Assembly: GCA_031316155.1 (NCBI GenBank)
Contig: JALDRB010000001.1
Span: 341,572-405,571 of the forward strand
DNA: 64,000 bases
Source of the DNA: Candidatus Scalindua sp.
GTDB taxonomy: Bacteria > Planctomycetota > Brocadiia > Brocadiales > Scalinduaceae
Direction: 5' to 3'
Every line of letters starts with the position of its first letter. Positions within the stretch are counted from its first letter, which is position 1. Under the pieces are notes generated by a model, which ran no database searches, had not been told where the DNA came from, and saw only the letters and a list, made by a program, of their open reading frames with translations. Below, one piece after another: positions 1 through 8,946 of the stretch. The position numbers were made by a program, and so were the translations under genes.

Positions 1-887
1 GGGTACATACGTACCTCTTTACGAAACGCCACACCTATCTCTTCATTTTGTGGCAACTGATCACTAATATAACGCATAGCACCTTCAAAACCCAATGCGT
101 ACCCTTTTGATATTGAATGTTCTTTAACGGTTTCCGTGCGACTGTTTCCTCGGTAAACAATAACTCGTAATGACTTACGAAATAAACGCTCAAAATCATT
201 CAAGTCTTTCGCGAATAATATTGCTCCAACGTTTTTTATATCGTAACGGTTATTTCCAACAGAAATCATAATATTTTCAGAACTTAACCGTTGTAATATA
301 GCCGTACGGTTGTCTGGCAGCGGCTCTTTCATCATTGAGAAATAGCGCGAATAATCAATAAGAGACAAAACATCATCCGAACTGACGTCTTTTTTTGCAA
401 ATCCCTCTTCAAACTGAACCCTATCAAATATCCGCCAAAGATTCCTCTCTTTCTCTGGAAAATCACGTAATTTTTTCGTATAAGAACCAACACGGATATA
501 TTCATTATCCTTAAAACGAACTGGCCTGTTAACTGCAGCCTGAATCTCGAAAAGCACAATGTGCTTTTCCTCGACTTCTCCTTCATGTATTTTGATATCA
601 ATTCGGGGGTCGAGATTTCGCAACAACCAATTTTCCAACTCTTCATTACCAACTTTTTTTTCTCTCGGCAAGAAATCGGTGCCGACTATCGTGTGGTTAT
701 CGTCTTCTATTCCCCACACAATATATCCAGAATATTTCCTTAACAATGCGGAAGAATTAGATAATGCGGAAATATTCTCTCCAATTTCATCTGGACGAGC
801 ACGATTCCTCTTAAATTCAAGCCATTCTGTTTCAGCCGGAAGACTGCGAAAGTCTTTTATAAGATTAGAGAATATATTACTTGTCAT
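1..887 (-). CDS. AlbA_2 (Schlafen-type) ATP-binding protein, 3' end cut by window edge
   Basis: An open frame runs without a stop from an ATG at 887 to the window edge, so about 295 residues are visible and the C-terminus is missing. The N-terminus has the AlbA_2 signature: a LPAETEWLEFK stretch near residue 17, then ENISALSNS, a GYIVWGIEDD strand and an IVGTDF strand. This is the nucleic-acid-binding domain of Schlafen-like and RecG-like putative regulators. A later part (about residues 150-290) matches the extended region that precedes an HATPase_c_4 domain. It is a paralogue of the protein at 3790-5457, which starts LPTETEWLEFK. It lies downstream of the FRG gene in the same orientation, at the end of a type I restriction-modification operon. 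A role in defence or in regulation of the locus is inference; the family has no settled biochemical activity. Confidence 0.8.
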   Translation of the reverse strand, partial: MTSNIFSNLIKDFRSLPAETEWLEFKRNRARPDEIGENISALSNSSALLRKYSGYIVWGIEDDNHTIVGTDFLPREKKVGNEELENWLLRNLDPRIDIKIHEGEVEEKHIVLFEIQAAVNRPVRFKDNEYIRVGSYTKKLRDFPEKERNLWRIFDRVQFEEGFAKKDVSSDDVLSLIDYSRYFSMMKEPLPDNRTAILQRLSSENIMISVGNNRYDIKNVGAILFAKDLNDFERLFRKSLRVIVYRGNSRTETVKEHSISKGYALGFEGAMRYISDQLPQNEEIGVAFRKEVRMY

Positions 888-1187
888 GAATTGTTCTCCG
901 GGCATCTATTTTTTTTATAATGTAGTTTCTCTGTTCCGTGACACATGAATCGAGTCAAAAAATAATCTTTGACTTTGTTAATAAGCTAAGGCATATTCTA
1001 TATATCTCATCTACCATACGTAAAAGGTGTAACGAGGGTGTCAGCAACGGCTTCCACAGCTTTTTTATGCACGCCATATTCCTTGATATAAATGTGTTTG
1101 AGTAGTTTCCAATTAATAAAATTTCTATTGATTTTATCTCTTTTACCTAAGACACAAATTATTTTCCGTTGTTTGATCGCTTATTTA
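888..1187. other. Intergenic spacer in the R-M island
   Basis: This 300-base spacer lies between the FRG gene and the window-edge AlbA_2 gene. On the minus strand an open frame of about 58 codons (1180 down to 1007) reads plausibly as protein but has no ATG, GTG or TTG start, so I do not call it a gene. No promoter or terminator hairpin stands out. Confidence 0.4.
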
Positions 1188-2090
1188 CTAACTATCCCTC
1201 TCAAATATCCTATATCGAAGCCATTTGGCGATACCGTCAAGCCCGGGGAATAACTGTTTATCAAACATGCCGTATTGTTCAAGTCGTTGACGCATTTCCG
1301 CATGTGCTTCATGTTTAATAATGATTTCTACATAATCTTTTTCTTCCAATACTTTTAGTGGTGCGTAGCAAGCCAATAATACCCCGTCTTGTGCGCGTAT
1401 ACGTGTAGATGCATGGGGTGGTTCATAAATAATATTTTGTGTTATTTCGAATGGATTTAAAAGAGGTAATTCTTCCCACTTTTTCTCTTCTTCTTCCTCT
1501 GAATCTATCTGTCCCCCCTCTCCCTTCTCATTAATATCATCAATCGGATAATCTTCATAAGGGTCATTTTCAATCATTTCGTCCCTCAATTCTTCTCCTG
1601 ACTCAGATTTCCGCGGTTCTTTCAGCCTTTTGCGGTTTATTTTTTCTTCTTCCTCTTCTTTAAGATCAGAGTATAATTTTGGTTCCTGAGTCAAGACATA
1701 TACAGCGCTATCAAGTGATTTTCTGTCTTCATTAGATTTTGTTGAACGGCAGGAAAAGTATAATGCGACCAGGGGATTTGTTGTCCAGTCCATGAATCTT
1801 GTTGGTAGCCCGTGATGTTGGGCCAATGAAAGACGCTCCCAATCATTCTGTGGAATATAATCAACATAGCCTATAAGGTGATTTGTAAAAGTATTTAACA
1901 ACTCACGTTCTATACGGTACATCTCCTGCAGCGAACAAGACGAATATTTCTTTTGTCGCCCAATGGATGGCTGTAATGTGTATCCATCGATTATTCTTTT
2001 TGATTGCCCTCTATAATATGGCGTTTTTATCCTGATTTCATCTTTAACGACCGCCAGATATGTTTCAAAATTTTTGCAAACCAAACTCAT
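1188..2090 (-). CDS. FRG domain protein with acidic insertion
   Basis: This 300-residue protein carries a FRG domain (PF08867, named for its F/Y-R-G motif). Visible hallmarks are YYRGQSK near residue 25, PSIGR near 42, a RIERELLNTF helix, and LAQHHGLPTRFMDWTTNP followed by ALYFS at about residues 90-113. The function of FRG domains is unsettled; they often occur in defence and toxin-like contexts. Between about residues 145 and 215 the domain is interrupted by a charged low-complexity stretch dominated by Glu and Lys, which looks like an insertion relative to the compact family. The start codon overlaps the hsdS stop in an ATGA arrangement, so it is translationally coupled to hsdS. An accessory or regulatory role in the type I system is inferred from this coupling only. 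Confidence 0.82.
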   Translation of the reverse strand: MSLVCKNFETYLAVVKDEIRIKTPYYRGQSKRIIDGYTLQPSIGRQKKYSSCSLQEMYRIERELLNTFTNHLIGYVDYIPQNDWERLSLAQHHGLPTRFMDWTTNPLVALYFSCRSTKSNEDRKSLDSAVYVLTQEPKLYSDLKEEEEEKINRKRLKEPRKSESGEELRDEMIENDPYEDYPIDDINEKGEGGQIDSEEEEEKKWEELPLLNPFEITQNIIYEPPHASTRIRAQDGVLLACYAPLKVLEEKDYVEIIIKHEAHAEMRQRLEQYGMFDKQLFPGLDGIAKWLRYRIFERDS

Positions 2091-3388
2091 GTAAGAACCT
2101 CTCTGACATCAATCTTGCCTGTTACGGCATCCGTAATTAACGCTGACCGGTATTCGCGGAGTTTATCAATAGCATCTTTAATTTTATGGATTAAGCCGTC
2201 AATTTCCGCTGTTTTTTTATCGAGAAAGTCTACTATCTTTATCTGTAGATCTTTTGAAGATAAAATTACCGTAAAGCAACCGAAATCCTTAAAATTAAGC
2301 CCTTCCCTGGAACTCCCCTCTTGTGTAATAAGCATCTGTTGTTGACAATAGTCAGAAGATAGAAAAAACCATAAAAATTTTGTAAGAATTTTTTTGGATG
2401 GTCTAACGATGCACACATGTTGATTAACATTAGCACGCCCTCTTTTTCCCTCCCAATAATTACACCTGCCTATAGAAGCTCCCGTAATGTTAAAAAGAAC
2501 GTCACCTTCTTGAACTTCAGACACAATCATACTACTATGAATTTCTTCTGATATATAAACAACATCATCCAGATGTAAAGAATCAAAATGAATATTTTGA
2601 CTTCTTAATAAAGGGATTCCTTCACTTTGATAAATCGTTGCACCACCTTTTGGAGTAATGCCACTACCGATTTTACACGTTAAATATTTCAATTTGAAAA
2701 TTTCCCACCCCTCAGGAATATCCCCAATCCAGTCAATGCCGGATGGTTTCCAGCCGGAGGCTGGCAGGTTTTCCGGTTTTTGCCTTAGAGAGCCTTTTTC
2801 ATCAAGTCCGCAGGTTACGGCCTGGTTAATGACAGCCGCACGTTTCTCCTTGAGGAGATTGATCATCTCCTCCTTTTTCCCGATCAACTCATCAATCTGC
2901 GCGGTTTTTTGATCAAGGAAATCAGCGATTTGTTGTTGTACAATATGTGGCGGTAAACAAAGAGATTTATTATAAGCATACTCACGGCTTAATCCGGGCA
3001 CACCGGTATCTTGCGAAAACTTATCTAATTCTAATAATTGGAGTATGTAGAAAAGCCATTTCAAATTTACAGTGGCAAATCTTTCATCAATAAAATATGT
3101 TGTATCAATGGGAAAACATTTTGTATCACAAAAATTCACCTTACCATAAGAACCTTTACGCCCAACAATAATACAAGGTGCTTTCGATATAGCTACATTA
3201 TGCCAACCAACCTGACCATTAGATCCATAAACAGGAATATTTTCTTCGATTCTATCTTCTGCCGATAATGAATTACCATACACCATATGGGCAACAAATT
3301 TTAGCCTTCTAACTTCCCACCCCTCCGGAATATCTCCAATCCAGTCAATACCCGACGGTTTATATTTCGGATATGGTCTATATTTCAC
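2087..3388 (-). CDS. hsdS: Type I restriction-modification specificity subunit HsdS
   Basis: HsdS supplies the two target recognition domains that set the bipartite DNA site of a type I enzyme and joins with HsdM (and HsdR). The 433-residue protein has the expected internal repeat. Each half begins with a conserved PSGIDWIGDIPEGWE segment (near residues 11 and 216) that leads into a target recognition domain. Each half ends with a long coiled-coil spacer of the form QQ-IADFLDQKTAQIDELI (about residues 152-200 and 385-425). The start is GTG, preceded by AGGAGG at good spacing. That ribosome binding site sits inside a 51-bp segment (3382-3432) that duplicates the end of the nuclease gene at 5451-5501. 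The stop overlaps the start of the FRG gene. Length is normal for the family. Confidence 0.93.
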   Translation of the reverse strand: MKYRPYPKYKPSGIDWIGDIPEGWEVRRLKFVAHMVYGNSLSAEDRIEENIPVYGSNGQVGWHNVAISKAPCIIVGRKGSYGKVNFCDTKCFPIDTTYFIDERFATVNLKWLFYILQLLELDKFSQDTGVPGLSREYAYNKSLCLPPHIVQQQIADFLDQKTAQIDELIGKKEEMINLLKEKRAAVINQAVTCGLDEKGSLRQKPENLPASGWKPSGIDWIGDIPEGWEIFKLKYLTCKIGSGITPKGGATIYQSEGIPLLRSQNIHFDSLHLDDVVYISEEIHSSMIVSEVQEGDVLFNITGASIGRCNYWEGKRGRANVNQHVCIVRPSKKILTKFLWFFLSSDYCQQQMLITQEGSSREGLNFKDFGCFTVILSSKDLQIKIVDFLDKKTAEIDGLIHKIKDAIDKLREYRSALITDAVTGKIDVREVLT

Positions 3389-3432
3389 CGCCTGCCTCCT
3401 GTTCCTTTGTCCATTCGATCAGTTTGTGTTTT
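3382..3432. repeat. 51-bp duplicated translation-start cassette, copy 1
   Basis: This segment matches 5451-5501 with only about three mismatches. It contains the Shine-Dalgarno AGGAGG, the GTG AAA TA start of hsdS and, read on the minus strand, a remnant of the YhcG nuclease C-terminus (KLIEWTKEQEA). The remnant coding sequence is out of place here, which shows that hsdS once followed the nuclease gene directly or was joined to a copy of its end. Confidence 0.85.
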
Positions 3433-3471
3433 CATTGCGCCAAGAAAAACATTTTGTCTGAATCTTCTTTT

Positions 3472-3559
3472 ACCACGAAGAACACGAAGAATTTATAAAA
3501 CAAATTTCTCTTTATATTGTCCTTCAATCGCTCTCTATTCACTTCGTGTCCTTCGTGGT
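3472..3559. repeat. Palindromic repeat with 18-bp arms
   Basis: The arms at 3472-3489 and 3542-3559 are reverse complements at 17 of 18 positions (ACCACGAAGAACACGAAG and its partner). The element lies in the 400-bp gap between the AlbA_2 gene and hsdS. Sequences of this CACGAAG type are common dispersed intergenic repeats and are frequently mis-translated as spurious small proteins; a similar degenerate motif occurs near 14.8 kb. The gap holds no convincing gene otherwise. Confidence 0.7.
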
Positions 3560-3789
3560 TTAATACGTTTTTTTCATTCCGTAACCTACTCAATAACCTT
3601 ATAATCTTGCGTTCAAAATATGCCTCAATCATCTTCTTGAGCAGGATATTTTTATCTAAAGTTCATCTTTTATTACTAAACGTATTAAAATATCATCACT
3701 TTAAGATGAAGTAAGTATCTCATTAACAACAGGATAAGATACTGTCTGTCTCATTTTTATTACTAAATCCGCTATTTTATTACTAAAGT

Positions 3790-5457
3790 TTATCCTTTTT
3801 TCAACACCCAGGCAGGACATTTCTTAGATATTGACTGATTTTCTATGAGATTTTTCTTTTTGGCCAACTCATATAACAAATTACTTATCTTTTGTTTTTT
3901 CTGATTCTCAGTAAAAATATTTGGCAGTTTATCCATCAAAAGCCCATCAATATCTTTACGAGAGGCACTGCCAAATTTTTGAATATACTCGATAATAAGC
4001 TTTTCATAATACCCTTTGTCCAATCCTCGCGTTTTGATGTATTCCGCTTTTTTCCCCAAATAGCTATGTACTTTAGACGAAAGATATATGTTTGGGTATC
4101 GTCCTTCCACTAACCCTTTTAGTTTTAAAATTTTATATGCTTCTTTGGGAACTTTAATACCTTTTTGAACATGATCCAGTAAGATCACAGAATCTAAATC
4201 CAGATTCGGGCTTTCTCTCAGTACTTTTGTGAATAGAGGATTAAGGATCTTCCCCAGGATACGCACCGTGACTTCATTTGGGGAAAGTTCATATGTCGGC
4301 ATCGGGAAGAAACGGTCGCGCTGCTTGATAAACATCCGTTTAATACCACTGCCGATAGTATCTATCATATTTACGTTCGCCATGGCGCCAACCAGAAAAG
4401 GATTACGGTATTGTTTGGGAGGCGCATCCTCTTTTATGACGTTCTCGACACTTCCCGGCAGGAAACTTCCCATGTTAGAGAAGATCAGTTCGTCCGGTTT
4501 TTCTACCACCGTAATCTTCCCCTTCAAGGTATAATCCTGATGCGCGATACAGTTATGTAGTGCCTCCCGCATAACCCACGGGTCGTACTTCGTTAATTCT
4601 TCCGGGAAAAGGGTCATATCCGGCATGTAACGGTACTTCAGGTTGCGGATTTTTTCCTGAAGTCTGACACTGGCCAGAATAAACGGAGGGTCAACGTGTT
4701 CATAATCCAATTCCTGGTTTCTTTCGTCTTTGACAATCCATGTGATACGTGCAAGATACGGGGATAGGAGATGTGTTGATTCGGATTTACCCAATAGTAA
4801 AACTGAAGCTTTGGTAATTTGGCCTTTTATGGTAAATTTTGCTTTATTGAGAAACGTTTTGTTGTCCCATTTCTCTATCTCATCTTCAAGAGACGGATTC
4901 TTTCTGATAAATTCTCCGCAGGCAAAATCAATAGCCTTTGAGTCTAAATCTTCCAGCGTTGCAATTTCACATATTTCCTGTGACCAATCGTGCATTATAC
5001 CACGAATTGTTTCCATCTCCTGCAAGTTTAATGCGACTAACGACTCCCCGTCTCTTCCGTAATAATGCCCATTCCATGCTATGGGTATGCCCTTGGGAGC
5101 AGGTGGAATCTGAAACATTATTACCCTGCCTTCGGGCAAGCTTAATTCATAAATGGCAATAAAAGAAATATTTCCTGTTGTATTGCTGGCAATCTTATGT
5201 TTTAGATCTTCGAGCGAGGTGTTTTTTCGGTATGATGTGCCAATTATATCCTTCTTTGTATTCTCCACACCAAAAATCAGCCATCCATATTCTACTCCCT
5301 GTAAATGGGCTTCATTACTTAAAGCTGAAAAATATCGGCCAAGCTTGTCAAAAGAGTAATCGTTTTCGGCTTTTTTGAATTCTAGCCATTCAGTTTCTGT
5401 TGGAAGTTTTCTAAACTCAGTTAGTTTTTGTCGTAATTGCTCTTGTGAATATTTCAC
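3790..5457 (-). CDS. AlbA_2 / HATPase_c_4 putative regulator or helicase-like protein
   Basis: This 555-residue protein starts with an AlbA_2 domain (LPTETEWLEFKKAE near residue 18, then SALSNEAHLQG and WLIFGVEN). It continues with an HATPase_c_4-like segment at about residues 230-400, recognisable by DPWVMREALHNCIAHQDY, the IFSNMGSFLPGS strand and IDTIGSGIKRMF. It ends with a winged-helix-like region that includes SASRKDIDGLL. Such proteins are usually annotated as transcriptional regulators or RecG-like ATP-binding proteins and often accompany type I restriction loci. The GTG start lies inside the end of the upstream nuclease gene (41-base overlap) and uses the SD in the 51-bp repeat. The gene interrupts the expected nuclease-hsdS adjacency, so it may be a later insertion. 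Its substrate is unknown. Confidence 0.85.
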   Translation of the reverse strand: MKYSQEQLRQKLTEFRKLPTETEWLEFKKAENDYSFDKLGRYFSALSNEAHLQGVEYGWLIFGVENTKKDIIGTSYRKNTSLEDLKHKIASNTTGNISFIAIYELSLPEGRVIMFQIPPAPKGIPIAWNGHYYGRDGESLVALNLQEMETIRGIMHDWSQEICEIATLEDLDSKAIDFACGEFIRKNPSLEDEIEKWDNKTFLNKAKFTIKGQITKASVLLLGKSESTHLLSPYLARITWIVKDERNQELDYEHVDPPFILASVRLQEKIRNLKYRYMPDMTLFPEELTKYDPWVMREALHNCIAHQDYTLKGKITVVEKPDELIFSNMGSFLPGSVENVIKEDAPPKQYRNPFLVGAMANVNMIDTIGSGIKRMFIKQRDRFFPMPTYELSPNEVTVRILGKILNPLFTKVLRESPNLDLDSVILLDHVQKGIKVPKEAYKILKLKGLVEGRYPNIYLSSKVHSYLGKKAEYIKTRGLDKGYYEKLIIEYIQKFGSASRKDIDGLLMDKLPNIFTENQKKQKISNLLYELAKKKNLIENQSISKKCPAWVLKKG

Positions 5458-6547
5458 CGCGTGCCTCCTGTTCCTTTGTCCATTCGATCAGTTTGCGTTT
5501 TAATTCCACCTTTGACGGCAGATAGAGGCGGTATTCTCTCGCGTGAATATTGGCCCCTTCAGGAAGGGTGATTTCAACCAAAGCATCATGCTTCTTGCGG
5601 CAAAGGATAATGCCGATGGTGGGTTTTTCCTTTTCCATTTTTACATAACGGTCAAAATAATTGACATACATTTGCATCTGACCCAGGTCCTGGTGTGTTA
5701 TTTTGCCGATTTTAAGATCAATCAGGACATAACATCCAAGAAGGCGATTATAAAAGACCAGATCTACATAAAAATGTTCTTCATCAAAGGTAAAGCGCTT
5801 CTGCCGCGCCTCAAAGAGAAACCCCTTGCCCAACTCCAACAGGAACTGCTCAAGCTTGTCAATAATGGCGGATTCCAAATCCGATTCCGAGTACTTTGCC
5901 TTTTCGTCAAGCCCCAGAAACTCCAAAATATATGGTTCCTTGATCAGGTCTTCCTGTTTCGAGACAACCTGGCCTTCTTTTGCCAGTTTTCGCACACCGT
6001 CTTTATCGCGGCTGAGCGCCAATCGCTCATAAAGACCAGAGTTGTACTGCCGGGTGAGTTCCGGCAATGTCCAGCTATTATTTGCCGCTTCTATTTCGTA
6101 AAAACTCCGCACATCGTCGTCTTTAATTCCGATAAGAAAAACATATTGCGACCAGCTAAGGCTGAATTTCTCAGATAAGCCCTTTGTCTTTTCTATAACC
6201 CCTGATTTGCCAGATGGCATCTGGCATTTCTCTGGTAACCGATTACGATAGGTTACATAAAAGTTGCGCATGTTTTGAAGGTTGGAACGGGAAAAACCTT
6301 TTCCGAACTCTGCTGTGAGACTATTTGACAAAGCTTTCAGCAGAGCTTTTCCGTATTCTGCCCGATTTTCACCCTGCTGCTCATGTTCAACAATCCTGCG
6401 TCCAATCTCAAAGCTGGTCATCACCTGAACGGCATTAATATTCCTGACAACGGCATTCCGGGATGCCATGATCAATGCGCGAATCTCCTTAAACAAGGCA
6501 GAATCAGCCGTAGTTTTTGTCTTAGCGGATTTAATTTGTTTTCTCAT
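5417..6547 (-). CDS. YhcG/DUF1016 family PD-(D/E)XK nuclease
   Basis: This 376-residue member of the YhcG family has an N-terminal helical DUF1016_N region (about residues 15-190). Its C-terminal domain is a predicted PD-(D/E)XK nuclease. The nuclease core is visible as FYVDLVFYNRLLGCYVLIDLK, in which an Asp, then IDLK after a strand, form the metal-binding set, followed by GQMQMYVNYFD. These proteins are often encoded inside or beside type I restriction-modification and other defence loci. The start forms an ATGA overlap with the hsdM stop, so expression is coupled to hsdM. The last codons contain the 51-bp segment repeated upstream of hsdS. A DNA-cleaving role is family inference; it is not a substitute for HsdR, which has a helicase motor. 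Confidence 0.88.
   Translation of the reverse strand: MRKQIKSAKTKTTADSALFKEIRALIMASRNAVVRNINAVQVMTSFEIGRRIVEHEQQGENRAEYGKALLKALSNSLTAEFGKGFSRSNLQNMRNFYVTYRNRLPEKCQMPSGKSGVIEKTKGLSEKFSLSWSQYVFLIGIKDDDVRSFYEIEAANNSWTLPELTRQYNSGLYERLALSRDKDGVRKLAKEGQVVSKQEDLIKEPYILEFLGLDEKAKYSESDLESAIIDKLEQFLLELGKGFLFEARQKRFTFDEEHFYVDLVFYNRLLGCYVLIDLKIGKITHQDLGQMQMYVNYFDRYVKMEKEKPTIGIILCRKKHDALVEITLPEGANIHAREYRLYLPSKVELKRKLIEWTKEQEARGEIFTRAITTKTN
5451..5501. repeat. 51-bp duplicated translation-start cassette, copy 2
   Basis: This is the partner of 3382-3432. It spans the last coding part of the nuclease gene together with the SD and GTG start of the downstream AlbA_2 gene. The two copies bracket the AlbA_2 gene plus the palindromic-repeat gap, about 2.0 kb in all. 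Confidence 0.85.
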
Positions 6548-8625
6548 TTCGTTACATCAGATAACAATCTTACTATCTTGCTTTCAAGACTTTTTATATC
6601 TTTCTCAATCTCTTCCAGCTTCCGCGGAGGTGTATAGATGTAAAAGTGTCTCGTCATGGGGATTTCGTAACCGACCTTTGTCTTGCCGTAATCGATCCAC
6701 GCATCCGGCACATGGGGTTTCACCTCACGCTTAAAATATTCCTCAATCGTCTCCTTGAGCGGGATATTTTCCGTGTCGCGCAGTTGTGTGTCTGGCTCTG
6801 GATTGCCATGCTTATCCGTGCAGATTTCAGCTGTCTCATCGCGTTCGGAAAGGGCGTTTACAACCGCCTTCAGCTCGGAAGCGGTCAGGCGCACATCATT
6901 CTTTCTGTCGAGATCTCTTAAATCACGCAGAAAATCTCTGCGGTCTTTGTAGCGTTTTGTGTTATCCATTTTCTGCAACAATTTACGGATGACCTCCTGC
7001 CGTTTCCTCCCTGCCTCAATCTCCTTGAGCCGGTCTTCCTCCTTTTTCTTTTTCGGCTTTGTAAGACCAATGAATCCGCTTTCTTCCTCAAGGCGGGCAA
7101 TACATTCTTTACTTGCCTGGAAATTGAGGCGTAGTGGTCGCTCAACCGTTATCTTGTGGTAACCGAACTCCTCGTTATCAAATACCTTGCTGACAATAAT
7201 CTCCCTGTGATTTCCATCTCCGGTCTTTATTTTACCGATATCATTATGTTTGAACCTGTCATATATTTTTGTGATATCAGCGATCTGGTCAGGCTTCCCG
7301 ACCTCTCCGTTGCCGATCTCCCTGCGCTTATTCCCCAGACTCTTCTTCATTGCTATGTAAAATTCACGCGCGTCTATGAGCTGTACCTTCCCCCTTCGCC
7401 TCTTTTCCTTACGGTTTGTGACAACCCAGACATAGGTTGATATGCCGGTATTGTAGAAAAGCTGTTCCGGCAGGGCAACGATGGCTTCAAGCCAGTCGTT
7501 TTCAATAATCCACCTTCTGATCTCAGATTCGCCCTGTCCCGCGTCACCCGTAAAAAGCGGAGAGCCGTTAAAGACAATGGCTATGCGCGAGCCGCCGTCT
7601 TCAAGGCAGTTCATTTTCGAGATCATATGCTGCAAAAAGAGCAATGCGCCGTCGTTGATCCGCGGAAGCCCCGCCCCAAAACGCCCCTCATATCCCAGGG
7701 TATTACGCTCTTTTTCGATAAAACGCTGCTGCTGTTTCCACTCAACCCCAAAGGGAGGATTCGCAAGCATGTAATCAAACCTTTCACGTTCGAATCCGTC
7801 TTTCGTGAAGGTGCATCCGAGTACGATATTTTCGGCGCTTGAACCATTGATCAGCATATCAGATTTACAGACTGCGTATGCCTCATCGTTCCAGTCCTGT
7901 CCGTACAGGATAGGTTTCGCATCGCTGTTAAGCCTGCGGATATACTTGTCCGCGCTTGAAAGCATGCCCCCTGTTCCGCACGCAGGGTCATAGATCTTTT
8001 TCACTACATGGCTCTTCGCAAGGTCTTCTTCCGGTGAGAGCAGCAGATTTACCATGAGTTCAATCACCTCGCGCGGGGTAAAATGTTCCCCGGCCTCCTC
8101 ATTGGATTGTTCGGCGCCGATGCGGATAAGCTTCTCAAAGATGTACCCCATGCCCATGTTGTCCACATTATCGAGCGAGAGGTCAATCCTGTCGCTGCAG
8201 AATGCCTTGACCACTTCGTAGAGGAGATTTTTCTCTGCCATCTTCAAGACCTCCTGGCCGAACTCAAACCGTTCCATGATCTGACGAACGTTGGCAGAAA
8301 AGGCGTTCATGTAGCTGTTAAGGTTCTGGGCAATATGGTTTGGGTCGTCAAGGAGGCGGTTAAAATTGAGTTTGGAGAGGTTATAAAACTCTGTCTTGGT
8401 AATCCGGCACAGTTCGGGACGAATGATGTTTTCCGACTTTCCTTTAAGCTCGTTAAAGCGGGATAATACTTTTTCTTTTGTCGGGGCAAGCATGCAGTCA
8501 AACCGCCTCAAGACGGTAAGGGGGAGGATGACCTTTCGGTATTCATTCCGTTTATAGGGTCCCCGCAGTAAATTGCAGATCGCCCAGATAAACTTGACCA
8601 TTTCGTTATGCTTTTCCGGCGTCAT
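6544..8625 (-). CDS. hsdM: Type I restriction-modification DNA methyltransferase HsdM
   Basis: HsdM transfers a methyl group from S-adenosylmethionine to adenine N6 at the site chosen by HsdS. The 693-residue protein has the N-terminal helical HsdM_N domain (about residues 5-150), then the EHFTPREVIELMVNLL segment. The SAM-binding motif DPACGTGGML is near residue 215 and the catalytic NPPF motif (LANPPFGVEW) near 285. It is longer than a minimal HsdM; the C-terminal part (about 530-693) is charged and helical. The start has a strong AGGAGG ribosome binding site. It is the first gene of an apparent minus-strand operon: hsdM, YhcG nuclease, AlbA_2, hsdS, FRG, AlbA_2. No hsdR lies between here and the left edge, so hsdR is either beyond the window or missing. 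Confidence 0.95.
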   Translation of the reverse strand: MTPEKHNEMVKFIWAICNLLRGPYKRNEYRKVILPLTVLRRFDCMLAPTKEKVLSRFNELKGKSENIIRPELCRITKTEFYNLSKLNFNRLLDDPNHIAQNLNSYMNAFSANVRQIMERFEFGQEVLKMAEKNLLYEVVKAFCSDRIDLSLDNVDNMGMGYIFEKLIRIGAEQSNEEAGEHFTPREVIELMVNLLLSPEEDLAKSHVVKKIYDPACGTGGMLSSADKYIRRLNSDAKPILYGQDWNDEAYAVCKSDMLINGSSAENIVLGCTFTKDGFERERFDYMLANPPFGVEWKQQQRFIEKERNTLGYEGRFGAGLPRINDGALLFLQHMISKMNCLEDGGSRIAIVFNGSPLFTGDAGQGESEIRRWIIENDWLEAIVALPEQLFYNTGISTYVWVVTNRKEKRRRGKVQLIDAREFYIAMKKSLGNKRREIGNGEVGKPDQIADITKIYDRFKHNDIGKIKTGDGNHREIIVSKVFDNEEFGYHKITVERPLRLNFQASKECIARLEEESGFIGLTKPKKKKEEDRLKEIEAGRKRQEVIRKLLQKMDNTKRYKDRRDFLRDLRDLDRKNDVRLTASELKAVVNALSERDETAEICTDKHGNPEPDTQLRDTENIPLKETIEEYFKREVKPHVPDAWIDYGKTKVGYEIPMTRHFYIYTPPRKLEEIEKDIKSLESKIVRLLSDVTK

Positions 8626-8946
8626 TCGCTACCTCCTGATAGATAAATGGAATGATATACCTTACGGAGCCATTTGGTATCTGATCTTAAGGTAATTAAA
8701 ATGGAATGCTTTATGCTTGCCAAATGGCTTTTCGTAATACAATCCCGTCGGGTTTGTTAACATTAAGAGGTGATTTAATCCTATTTTTTGGGGAAAAGCA
8801 AGGTTAAAGCTTCAGCCGGCCGCCATGCCGCTCTTTGTCAATGTATCTTTCTTCCAGATCGTCACTACGCTCCCCGATGAGCTTACGGATAGAGAACGTT
8901 TTTGTTCCTCCCGTTGCTTTTGCCGGATGTGTCAGTCTGTTTTCAA
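8626..8946. other. Intergenic region upstream of hsdM
   Basis: This 320-base region lies between the hsdM start and the 3' end of the fusion gene. It must hold the hsdM promoter, but I see no convincing -35/-10 pair on the minus strand. CCATTTGG/CCAAATGG segments near 8670 and 8720 could form a short stem. No gene is evident. Confidence 0.35.

Noticed and set aside
332-652. 106-aa minus-strand frame
   Set aside because: It is an out-of-frame shadow inside the window-edge AlbA_2 gene, whose own frame runs continuously from 887 to 1.
1007-1180. 58-codon minus-strand open frame with protein-like composition
   Set aside because: There is no ATG, GTG or TTG start, and the upstream FRG gene ends with a normal domain end in another frame.
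3432-3632. 66-aa frame reading NHEGHEVNRE...FVFFVVKE
   Set aside because: It is translation of the palindromic CACGAAG repeat, a well-known source of false small proteins.
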